Shown here: positions 54,502 through 64,000 of the stretch, piece after piece
Numbering within the stretch: the first letter of the stretch is position 1
Layout of the letters: every line of letters starts with the position of its first letter
Source of the DNA: Isoetes taiwanensis
Lineage: Eukaryota; Streptophyta; Lycopodiopsida; Isoetales; Isoetaceae
Length of the DNA stretch: 64,000 nt
Direction of reading: 5' to 3'
Assembly: GCA_021234155.1 (NCBI GenBank)
Contig: JAJEKV010000016.1
Span: 18,102,698-18,166,697, forward strand
The notes under the pieces: model-generated
Told to the model about the DNA's origin: nothing
What the model saw: the letters and a program-made list of their open reading frames with translations, nothing else
Database searches by the model: none
Made by a program: the position numbers and the translations under genes

Positions 54502-56690
54502 CTAGAAGCATGGAAATGTCTTTTTTCCTAAACTCTGCATCTCTTTCCCATATAGAGAGACAGAGCTCTCTGCTGTTTGTGGTTGTTTTAGCTTATCAAA
54601 ATCAACCACCTTATCTGCATTTACAGAACTACAATAATCATTTCCATAACTAGCAAAGCCATTCCTGATGTGGTTAGGCATATAAAAAGAAAGATCTTCA
54701 ATGCGTGGGAGTGACGTACTCCCAGTGGCATAATCTTCATCATGTTCATCAGACGAATTGGACTCCACATGCGCAGTGTCATTTTCCTCTTCATCAGACC
54801 TCATACTCTCATTCACAGAGCCCTCCAACTGCCAGTTATAGGATCAACCACTTTAAGCAAACATAGAGAAAATAAGGAGAAATTTGAATAGCAAAACCTT
54901 GGCACAACCTCTTCGTCCTCTAGCTTCTGTGCATTTTCATCAAGATCTTCATCACTATCAAGGCAAGCAGTTACTTCTGCAGCTTCTTCTTCATGTACGA
55001 ACTCCGTTGCCTCATCAAGCAATTATATTTACAACTCGGATTAGTAAAACCTAAATTTATGGAATTAATAAAATCATGAACATTTAAATGATGCCAGATG
55101 CACATCAATGCAAGAAAAAAAATCAAATGACTTGACAGCCGTACCTCCTTTTCTGCACCTTCTCCATAGCGAGGTGAATCTGCATTCATGCAGTTTCCGG
55201 CCTCTGTAACATCTCTGCCAGGAGTATCAACACTGCTGCTTGCTTCCACAGGGAAAGCACTTAAACCAAAGTTTCCAAACTGCAAATTCACCGGCTCAGC
55301 CTTTGCTATTTGCAAAGGTCCATAAACAGGACTTCCGAGGGTTTCACTGCCATTACCTGAAATGTAGTTTCCACTTGTATCTATAGACTCAATAGGCCAT
55401 GCCTTGGCCACAGATCCATCAGTATTCATCAATGCCATTAAATGATGGGAAGAACCTTTCCTTTGTATTAATTGGAACATGCACTTTGATCCCAACGAAG
55501 ATGCTGCATACTGACTCCGATACTCCTGATCAACAACCTTTACAGTATTTGTTGGCTGATCATAAAGTGGTTCACCAGCTTCTCTTCTACGTAAGCAACT
55601 AAAAATAGTCGCATGAATTGCAGCAACACTCTTATCAACGTTAGTATTATTTAATTTTGGTACCAAATGCTTGTCAGCACGTTTATAAAGGTATTGCTGA
55701 ATAGTCCGGATGTTCCCAATGTACTTCGCATACTTGTTCTTTGATGGATCTAATGTCATATACTTCGCTCTAACTGCAAATCGTTCCAAATGCTTATCCT
55801 CATTTGTTATGTGTACCATGAATGGTATTATGGATGGATGCTTCCTCATAAGTCCCATCTGAAAAGTTCAAACATGACAATACCAATCTACTCAATTGTC
55901 ACGTTTAAACAAAAGTTTACATTTCAATGCAAGACTAGCAACAGCTACATCCATCCCTCAAACATGCGTAGGTATTTACATTCACAAACTTTATTTTATC
56001 TTACATTTTACAAACCAAGAAACAAGAGAATGCCTTATCCATGTCTACATTACCCTTTCGGAAAAATAAATCAGTAGCCAGTTTATTAGATCTTTTGCCA
56101 ATCACACATTGGAACGGCAAATGAACAAATCATTGATACTGCAGATTGCTGCCTAAGCTCCGTGTTAATATTGCATTGTCCCTGGTAAATACCTTGTGAT
56201 GCACTCAGAGATCACCAAAGCAGAACAATCAGTTATCACAGGTCAATGCCTGTTGCCGTGCCAACAGCTTTGTAGAAATTTGTTAAATGCCAAAAACCAT
56301 GCTAAGCAGCAAGAAGACGAGGTTCACAGTTTCTTAGTCAGTCAGTAGTAACAGCATTACTTGCCTACTATATCGCCCTCTCTTGACTGCTGCCACCTCC
56401 ACGACACAAGCACTCATTAACAAGGATGACCAAGATTATAAGGCTTGCCTTCACAATGAGTGCAGTAAGTTCTACCATATTAGAGTTATCCCTACCCCCA
56501 TGCACCATGCGTCAAATCAGAATGTTTGGTCAAATACCAACCGTTTAAATATACTAACATAGGCCACTTACCACAAAAATTTAAGCTCAGATGTACTCCT
56601 ACAACCACCGATTCGTTTTTCTCCTCCCACGATGTTATCAGCCGATCTAAACTATCAATAAGTGCATTAATAACATTGGTAATCATGTGC
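54502..56690 (-). CDS. 2-phosphoglycerate kinase-like / LPA1-family protein, 3' exons
   Basis: Four exons can be read on the minus strand. (1) About 56570-56690: [19 protein letters not shown], then GVHLSLNF. (2) 55145-55858, after an AG acceptor: [70 protein letters not shown] and [14 protein letters not shown]. (3) 54909-55010: acidic, [12 protein letters not shown]. (4) 54502-54828: a Ser/Asp-rich tail. These match the C-terminal half of the plant P-loop proteins related to archaeal 2-phosphoglycerate kinase, including rice LPA1, linked to phytic-acid levels. Exon 1 lacks one residue of the usual V-V-E-G-V-H-L and ends one base out of phase. The P-loop exons were not found to the right. 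It is therefore either partial or a pseudogene. Confidence 0.7.
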
Positions 56691-56699
56691 ATTAACACA

Positions 56700-58100
56700 T
56701 TGAAGCTATTCTAGCATTCAACCGACCTGCCTGATAACACAAGGAACATAATATGTCTTCGTTTGCTCTGTACATTGACCTGTATGTGCATGCAGTTTGA
56801 AGGAGAGACTTTGGAAGGTACCTCTCATCATGGACGGTGGCTGGCAGCTCCAGTACTTACAGCAGACTGGTCAAGTTAAGTATGTAAGATGTCGATGCAT
56901 TGTGCACTATATGGATCCTCACCAGTTCAAATATCATTCAGAATGGTTAGTTATTTATGGTATAGAAGATTCAAGGGTTGCCAGCATGCATAGCGAAGAT
57001 TGCTGAAATATGGTTTCCCATATAGAAGTAACTTTCTAAAGATCTGAATACAATCATTTCAACAGATAATTCTCGTAGAATTTTGGGCCAAACATTAATG
57101 GCAGAAGCAGGCCATTTTCTTCTATTGATAACCGTTTGCTTCATTGCTTGATTAATCTCGGTGGCCCATGACAAGCCTGTGTAAGTGTCTTTCTTATACT
57201 GTTTGTTATATGTTCTCAAGCATAGAATGAACATAGTGTATTTGATACACGTACAGCTACTTGTCACTTGGTTTGGATGGGCGGGTTCAGGGGCCTACCT
57301 CCATGGAAAGCTTTTGTTGCATCATTGCCACCTCTCAAAGGATTTTGGGTTGGCGCACTTGATGGTATGGACGGATGGCAAGACTGTTCAGAGATGTTCC
57401 AAAAAGTGCTGCAACACTTGAATTTGTAACATCTAGTTTGATCCTTGGGATTTGTACAAATACTTGACTATAAATTCAACTATTCTGCCCTGAATGAAGA
57501 GTGTATGGGCTGAAAAAGTGCAACCTGATATAGAACAGTAATTAACTTTACCTTGGATCATTATTTTTCAGCAGGAGAGGATAATGTGCAGTTTAGTAGG
57601 ATTGTTGAAAATGAACATGCTGATAATAAACAGAGCATAGAAACTATGATTGCAGTGTGCATAACATCTTCAGGGGTAATGGCCGCCATCAGGCCATTAC
57701 CAAGCATGAGAAAACTGTGTCGTCTGTAGTATACATTACAAAAACCAGACATTAATGAACAATTGTAGTGATAAAACAAGCTCATATGGTATAAACTTCA
57801 GGCCATGCCCAGAAATTCTTACACTTAGATTGCCTACTAAAATACTTCAAAATTCTAACCTATGAAGTCTGCAAGCTCTTGCGCAAACTTCCACAACAAC
57901 TAAGTGGCCATAAAAATAGAACAGTCCCTCGAAGCAGCAGTATTGGGCAATCACTTGACATGGAATTCGACTTGAGTATGAGTATATCGAAAGGACCCTC
58001 ATGGGAAGTCGTTTGGACGGCCCCATTGAGAAGGATCTGCATCACAAAAATATCCCACATACAAAGTTGAAAAAATATATCCCTCCATATGGGGGAAGAC
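56700..58100. other. intron or intergenic DNA
   Basis: Upstream P-loop exons of the LPA1-like gene would be expected here or beyond, but none was recognised. An open plus-strand frame at 56797-57006 has no recognisable domain. Confidence 0.35.
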
Positions 58101-58103
58101 ATA

Positions 58104-59030
58104 GAAATTATCATATGGCAAGGTGATGGGGTGCGTAAAGGACCTCCTCTTAGCCCAGTGGTTAGAGTTTGCTAGCTGTTTCCTACGGATATACACCTAG
58201 CCTAGCTCCACTAGGTTAATAGAATGGAGCTTACTCTGGCCTTGCCGCCCTTTTCTCCCTTGCTTATTCTGTTTCTCCTACCGAACGTCTTAAATATCAT
58301 CTCGACCACTGTCATTAAAACTCCGTGGTTTTCGCTTCGGTTTGGCTTTAACACGCAGAAAAAACTAGTTATCCATTCTGTTTCTCCTATTGAAAATACT
58401 TAAATCAGGGTTAAATTTGAACGTTGTAGTACCATTCTGGAGCCCTCTAGCCATGCAGAGAACGGCACTTCGTTTTGTATCCATGCAAAAGAACGGCAAC
58501 ATAAAATATCATCTCGACCACTGTCATTAAAACTCCGTGGTTTTCGCTTCGGTTTGGCTTTAACACGCAGAAAAAACTAGTTATCCATTCTGTTTCTCCT
58601 ATTGAAAATACTTAAATCAGGGTTAAATTTGAACGTTGTAGTACCATTCTGGAGCCCTCTAGCCATGCAGAGAACGGCACTTCGTTTTGTATCCATGCAA
58701 AAGAACGGCAACATAAAAAAGAAATTATCATATGGCAAGGTGATGGGGTGCGTAAAGGACCTCCTCTTAGCCCAGTGGTTAGAGTTTGCTAGCTGTTTCC
58801 TACGGATATACACCTAGCCTAGCTCCACTAGGTTAATAGAATGGAGCTTACTCTGGCCTTGCCGCCCTTTTCTCCCTTGCTTATTCTGTTTCTCCTACCG
58901 ATCGTCTTAAATATCATCTCGACCACTGTCATTAAAACTCCGTGGTTTTCGCCTTCGGTTTGGCTTTAACACGCAGAAAAAACTAGTTATCCATTCTGTT
59001 TCTCCTATTGAAAATACTTAAATCTTCTTT
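58104..59030. repeat. duplicated block with tRNA-like A box
   Basis: A ~213-bp unit (from AAATATCATCTCGACCACTG to AACGGCAACATAAA) stands at 58289-58504 and 58504-58720, with a third partial copy at 58908-59025. The segment before it (58104-58302) recurs at 58725-58917. Both copies of that segment include TTAGCCCAGTGGTTAGAG, which fits the A box of RNA polymerase III promoters (T-R-G-C-N-N-A-G-Y-N-G-G). A clear B box was not found, so a tRNA-derived SINE is possible but unproven. Confidence 0.55.
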
Positions 59031-60850
59031 TTTATTTTGAGATGGTGTTGGAAGTTGTGCCGGAGCGCCGCATGTAACGCCGCATGCGGCGTTCCCTTAC
59101 CGCTATGTCCCCCTTCCGTGGATTGTTTTTGAATTTAAGTCTTCCTTCCCACTTTGCTATTCAACCGTGCCGAACCTGGATGAAGATTGTAGCTATGGCG
59201 TCGGTGGCATTCCGTCTTTGAATAATGGTATAAACCCTTACTTATTTCATTTCCAGATTTAGGTGTAGATATTTGTCGTATTAGGCTCTAAAAGAGAAAC
59301 AGATTTGCTTCGGTTGCAAGAGAAAAACAGATTTGATTTGGTTGCTTGCTTGCAGTTGTTGTAGCCCAGAGAGCAACGGGCTGAACTTCGATGGTGCGGA
59401 CTTTCAGTGGCGGTTACGTGTAACCTCGATCTCCATATTTTCAAGAAAAGCGAGGCTTGACTCTTGCCGCCCGGTTTTCGGATTTCGCCACAAGCAGGTA
59501 AATCCTTTCTTCAGATTTATCCTTTGTTTCTTCCGGCATTTTTTCAGAGGTCTTCGTTTATCTGGAGAAGAATGTTTAATTTAATCTCTTTCTATTTTTG
59601 CAGCTTCAAGAGATGGGAAGGGCTTAAGCTACGAAAAACCTGCAGGTAAATTTTTGCAGTAAGGAAGTCGAACGAGCGATAAGCAGTTCAAAAATCTTAT
59701 ACGTCTGTTTGATGGGTTGCTTCTTTTTCAAGAACACCGCTTTTCCGGGTATTCCAAAGAGCTCTCGGCTTTTTATTGTCATGTTATGCTAATGTAGCTA
59801 TTTGAATCCATTTTTCTTTCAACTCTAACAAAGATTATTCCTTAACTATAGCATAAGGCTTTGGCTTTCGAACCAGTGTTGCAAATATGGATTTGCCAAT
59901 AGCTCTGGATTGATTATCTCTGGCCATTTGTATTTGCATGTGCATGCGTTTGCACAAAGGCACAAGTGCTGTCATTTTTTATGTGTGCTTCTTTCAACAA
60001 GATTTCACTTTTGCCGTTAAATCAGAGGGGGCTTGGAGCTGGAGCAATCGCTAAACTAAGAGCTGCCAATAACTAAACTAAGGTGCAGGTTAATTCGGCA
60101 TTTACAAAGTCTAAGAATCAGACTGTAAATCTCTTTACTTTCTCGCTTCAATGTTTATGCAATGCTGTGTGTTTCTGGCTTTGTTTTTGATGTTTACTTT
60201 GCTTCAGCATCTTCTCTCTCCCTTGAGTTTTGTGGAACAGGGTTAAAGGGATCCCAAGGAAGCAGCAATCGAGCAAAGGATTTCCAGTGCAAAGGAGTCT
60301 GTGAAGCAGGTATGACCCCTGCACCCAAAATCGGATTTCTGATTTGAAGCAAGAGGAGTTGCTAGAGCACAGCCATTGAACCCCGGCACCCTAAATCCGC
60401 ATTTCTCTGGTTTTACCAAGGTTTGTTTTGCTCCTTCTGTGTAAGCATATGCTGTTGCTGAATGCCTTGGTTAGCCGGTTTCTGCACATATCCTTGAGCC
60501 TGGAGGATGCATCTACAGCCAAAATCATCTTCCCAAGAAATCGTATTAAGATAATGATGTGAGAAAATCATGGCAAAAATGCCTTTGTGGAAAATGAAAA
60601 ATTAACGGGAATGATTATGGTGCCAGATCTACTGGATTATCATCGGGAGGGGGAGCTCCACCTGAAAGCCTCATCGATCTTTTATGTTCTGGCACAATCT
60701 CCATTTTTCAGGATTCTGCAGCTCTATTACTATCAGTTATGCGCTTTGATTCTATGCGAACGAAATCAGAAAGGTGTGAACTGCGTTTCTTTTGCAGATG
60801 ATTCGTTTAGGGCTGTGATCTTGCATTCTGATTTACTTTGACAGGTCTAA
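59031..60850. other. non-coding DNA
   Basis: No supported gene. It includes a perfect 18-bp palindrome, AACGCCGCATGCGGCGTT, at 59076-59093. Several short plus-strand frames lack recognisable domains. Confidence 0.4.
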
Positions 60851-60852
60851 GA

Positions 60853-62502
60853 TGTGACGCTCCCTGCTAAACATACGGCGCCCAGCCGTATACCCGGCAG
60901 GAAATCCCCCATCCGGCTCATCAACCGCATGGGCCCTTCGTCTACCCCGCACCCTGAGATGACTCCTAGTGCGGGGAGGGAACACGAAGGTGTCTTGCGC
61001 GCCCGTCCCCTATGGGCTCCTATAACAGCGGAAGCGATAACACGTCAGAACTAGCATCAAACATATACAAATACTACCTCGGAGGGTAGTGCATCACACA
61101 TATACCAATGCAAAGATGATAATCATAAGCCATAAAACATGAGGGCTCCTACCACGGTTCGGACTCATCGAGGAGGATGGTGACTAGCTAGGCCTCAAGA
61201 TAGAAGCGACCGAGTCATGGCAATGGCGAGGCTGGCATAGAACAATGGCTAGGGTTGACCACTCCATCCGCCCCTCACATTGCATACTTTGCGGATGGGC
61301 TAGATCGGGCTCACGGCGGGACTCTAGCCTTCCTGATCACGCAATCCCATGGCATCACCCATCGGGACTACTCGAGTTGCATCTCCACAGTCCGATGAGG
61401 CAGGAAGGGTTGCATCTCCCCTTCCCAGGGTCTAGAGGTGCCGTGGGCGGCTAGAGAATCGTGGCGACACACGATTCGTACCCGACTGAACCCCCCAAAA
61501 CGAGAGCCAAGCCATCACTTGCAGCTCTCGAGAGGCAGGGCAACACCATTGCCCCAGGAGGTGTCGGACCCATGCTCGGCCCACACGGTGACCGACCATA
61601 AGCCTAGCCCACTATGGGATCCCCGAAGCCCCCACTTTCGGCGGGGATCCTCCCTCCACTTTCCCTCTAGCCCCGTTATCTGGTGCTGAGTCATATCATA
61701 GCCTCAATAGCCCGGTGGGCTCCTATGCACAGGCCGCAACTAATAGGAACTAAGGGATCTACTCTAGGAACATACTACATATGGCCCTAGGTCTCTACCC
61801 CCCTTCCCAATACAAGAGGAGCAAACATGATCAACCATCAACATATAATCATCACATCATGAGAATAATCATAAGAAGAACATCTTAACCTAATCATACA
61901 ACTAACTAATAGTTAGGGTTCCTTGATTAGGGTTCAAGATGTTGAATATGGGTTCTAGGATGGCTCTACTCTAGATACAAAATACTAGCACACCTGGAAT
62001 GCTAATTCCAGATGAGCTATCACAACTACTACCCTACATACCTGCTCCTGATGCTCTCCCTCCAGATCCGGGCCTCCATCCATAGTCGCCGACTCACAAG
62101 TCAGCGGTTCCTCCTCCAAGAACGGGTCTACCTGGCGGGGCTCTTTGCAGCGACCTCGCCATTGGTCGAGCGATGTTCAAACGGGGTTTCAACAAGTAGG
62201 TGAGTCTCTGGGTGTCTTTGGGGCTGGAAAGAGGTCTAGGGTTAGGGTTTATGCCTATATAAGTTAGGTCCACCTAGGATGCCACGTGGCACCAATCGTG
62301 AGTCCCCTGTGGCGGCGGTGCCCCAATAGGTTAAGGCCACATGGATAATGGCTTAACCTATGGTTGGCTAAGTTATGAGAATAACTTGGCCATGCCCCCT
62401 AGTGCCACCCTTATGGTATACAAGGCTATGAATGATAGACTTGTATAGTGACGGATCCAGGAATATACGTATTTATAGCGTATATTCCCCTGGACCGTCA
62501 CA
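60853..62502 (-). repeat. 3' LTR of second Ty3/gypsy copy
   Basis: 1,650 bp from TGTGACGCTCCC to CGTCACA. It keeps the TATA box and telo-box at 62237-62262. The base-level differences from the first family member are spread throughout. Confidence 0.92.
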
Positions 62503-63400
62503 TTCTCCCCCCCTTAGGACAATGCTGTCCTCAGCATTGCGCTAAGGTGACGAACCTACCTTATACCTGCAACAAAACAACATGTCATAACCTTTAATTT
62601 AGCTTAGCAATCAAGTTTTATTAGTTCAAGTCAAAATTTTAGGCTATATTTGTACTTATACAAAATTATATAGCCTTAACACCGTTATTTCTTATAATAA
62701 TTCAAACTACTATCATAAGAGTTATTAGGGTTCATAATCTAATTATGGCTCCCCCTATCTTCTCGTAACGCGCTCCTCGTTGAAGTCCTCCTTCTACTTG
62801 CCTGCAAAAGGAGCACATTACGTTAGTTTAGTTAATAATTTGTGGTTTTAGGGGACCACCCCCCTTACCTCCTTGAGCCGAACTACTGGCTCAAGGTTGT
62901 CCTACTACCTTGCCCAAGATCATGGCCCTTTCGGATTTGAGCTTAGGGATCATTTAAGATGTTCCCATCATTGCCCATGATCGAGTGCTACCTTGTACAC
63001 GATCCCCCCTGGATCGAGTACACCCCAGTGCATCATGCCCCGAGGGTTTCAGCTAGGGAACGTCTCACGATCCCATCATCGCCAAGATGATCACTTAAGC
63101 TTCACCATGACCCTCCTACGGCCGGTGTGCGTATCCCGATCGTGGCATAGAGATCATCCGATCGATGTCCCATCATCGCCCACTATGCCTCATTCCTCAC
63201 TCACATGACCCTAATGGTCATGCGCACCTAATGGTGCGTGTGGCCTAGAGAATGCCCTAAAGGCGTATCCCATCATCGCCCACACGATCCAAGGTTCTGG
63301 CACATGCACCCTCCTAACTAGAATGCATGCGCCAGGCTCAAAGCTAACATACTAGCTAACCACCTGGCAAGTCGGGGTCGACCAAGTCGGAGACGACTCG
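62503..63400 (-). other. purine tract and 3' untranslated region of second copy
   Basis: The purine tract is at 62503-62516. The CCCATCAT(C/T)GCC motif recurs four times at about 62965, 63074, 63167 and 63268, with spacing like the first copy. Confidence 0.7.
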
Positions 63401-63414
63401 CCCATCAAACTCCT

Positions 63415-63717
63415 TCATAAACTCTGGGTATTGCTTCTCCAAATCCCCTTCAATACCCACGTTAAAAGATCTTCCACGGGTAAGTGCTTCCACTTAACCA
63501 GGTATTGGAGGAACTGAGACCTCCTAGTCTTCTTGAATGACTTATCAAGAAGTAACTCAGGCACTATTTCTACTTGCTCCTCCGTCATTTCCAACAAGGT
63601 TGGAGTATCCAAAACCTCCTCAGGGTTAGGATTGTGCCTTTTTAATAAACTTACGTGGAAGACCTTGTGGACCTTAAGATGGGCTGGAAGATCCAACTTA
63701 TAGGCTTGAGAGCCCAC
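63415..63717 (-). pseudogene. integrase C-terminus with chromodomain
   Basis: The frame covers GSQAYKLDLPAHLKVHKVF, HVSLLKRHNPNPEEV, a variable linker, and a chromodomain-like end (FLQYLVKWKHLPVEDLLTWV). The aromatic and V-K-W positions of chromodomains that read histone H3 methyl-lysine are visible in part. The last residues run out of frame, so the end is frameshifted. The upstream integrase beyond 63720 is broken. A chromodomain integrase in an element that also carries an H3-tail protein is a notable pairing. Confidence 0.75.
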
Positions 63718-64000
63718 TCTCTAAAATCTTGAACGGCCCAGCCCACCTAGGGCAAGCTTCTTGCAGCTCCCAATCCGTGTAGCTTGGCTTGCTTTTACCT
63801 TGATCTTCAACCAAACGGTATCTCCCACCTTAAACTCCCTTACGGTCCACGTTTGCAGCCGGCTACACTCTTACGCCGACTTCTTGCTTCCAATAAATAA
63901 CCCCTTACTTCCTCTACTAGTTCTGCTGCATATCCCCTAACATCTGTTGGGACACTTCTACCTTGGACCGCGAGGATTGTGCGGTATCCGGGGTTAAGCA

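Larger units (their letters stand above)
60853..64000 (-). mobile_element. second Ty3/gypsy copy of the same family, 3' part
   Basis: The 3' LTR (60853-62502), purine tract, 3' untranslated region and start of the integrase end match 24779-27900. Divergence from the first copy is clearly greater than between that copy's own LTRs. The element continues past the window, so the H3-like region of this copy is not visible. Confidence 0.9.

Noticed and set aside
60587-60841. Plus-strand frame of 84 codons containing F-A-D-D
   Set aside because: The FADD string alone resembles a LINE RT site but no neighbouring RT motif is present.

Overview
The window is nuclear DNA from a land plant with a large, repeat-rich genome. 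The evidence is: Ty1/copia and Ty3/gypsy elements primed by initiator-tRNA-Met, plant L1-type LINEs, a PPR fragment, a Mutator-type transposase fragment, and an exon-split gene of the plant 2-phosphoglycerate-kinase-like/LPA1 family. A tyrosine-recombinase (DIRS/PAT-like) retrotransposon makes a seed-free plant such as a fern a reasonable guess; this is inference. No rRNA or tRNA gene, CRISPR array or bacterial-style operon was seen.

Layout. 0.3-0.8 kb: Mutator and PPR fragments. 0.8-6.8 kb: a decayed Ty1/copia element on the minus strand, with a truncated 3' LTR and a poly-A retroposon inserted in its RNase H. 7.4-8.9 kb: a LINE relic. 8.86-17.05 kb: an 8.2-kb tyrosine-recombinase retrotransposon on the minus strand, with split direct repeats (A1-ORFs-B1-A2-B2), RT with YMDD, RNase H, and a recombinase ending in a Tyr motif. 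17-24.8 kb: gene-poor DNA with small tandem repeats. 24.78-37.98 kb: a complete 13.2-kb Ty3/gypsy element on the minus strand (LTRs about 1.65 kb, TSD ATGCA). 38-41.6 kb: a LINE relic and unassigned DNA. 41.66-49.48 kb and 50.28-51.38 kb: two copies, in opposite orientation, of a 1.1-kb non-autonomous relative of the tyrosine-recombinase element; the first is split by a 6.7-kb retroposon insertion that contains an L1-type LINE. 52.8-56.7 kb: two host-gene-like loci, an OB-fold/zinc-ribbon fragment and LPA1-like exons. 58.1-59.0 kb: a duplicated block with a tRNA-like A box. 60.85 kb to the end: the 3' part of a second copy of the same Ty3/gypsy family.

The most unusual content is in the 13.2-kb Ty3/gypsy element. 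Between its 5' LTR/PBS and gag lie two extra genes. The first (34633-35736) is an uninterrupted 367-residue reading frame that begins with the exact histone H3 tail start [10 protein letters not shown] and ends with a histone H3 fold. A charged linker of more than 200 residues lies between them. The second (about 32335-33852) is an unrecognised, frameshifted protein. Two tandem 73-nt hairpins separate the two genes. gag has a long open frame, while protease, RT and integrase are broken. A retroelement carrying its own H3-like protein is, to my knowledge, undescribed.

A second unusual theme is the tyrosine-recombinase family. The autonomous element and the 1.1-kb derivatives share a terminal palindrome (CGATCCGA-N4-TCGGATCG). 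They also share a hairpin motif in the A2-B2 spacer whose core is conserved while the flanking stems change in a compensating way.
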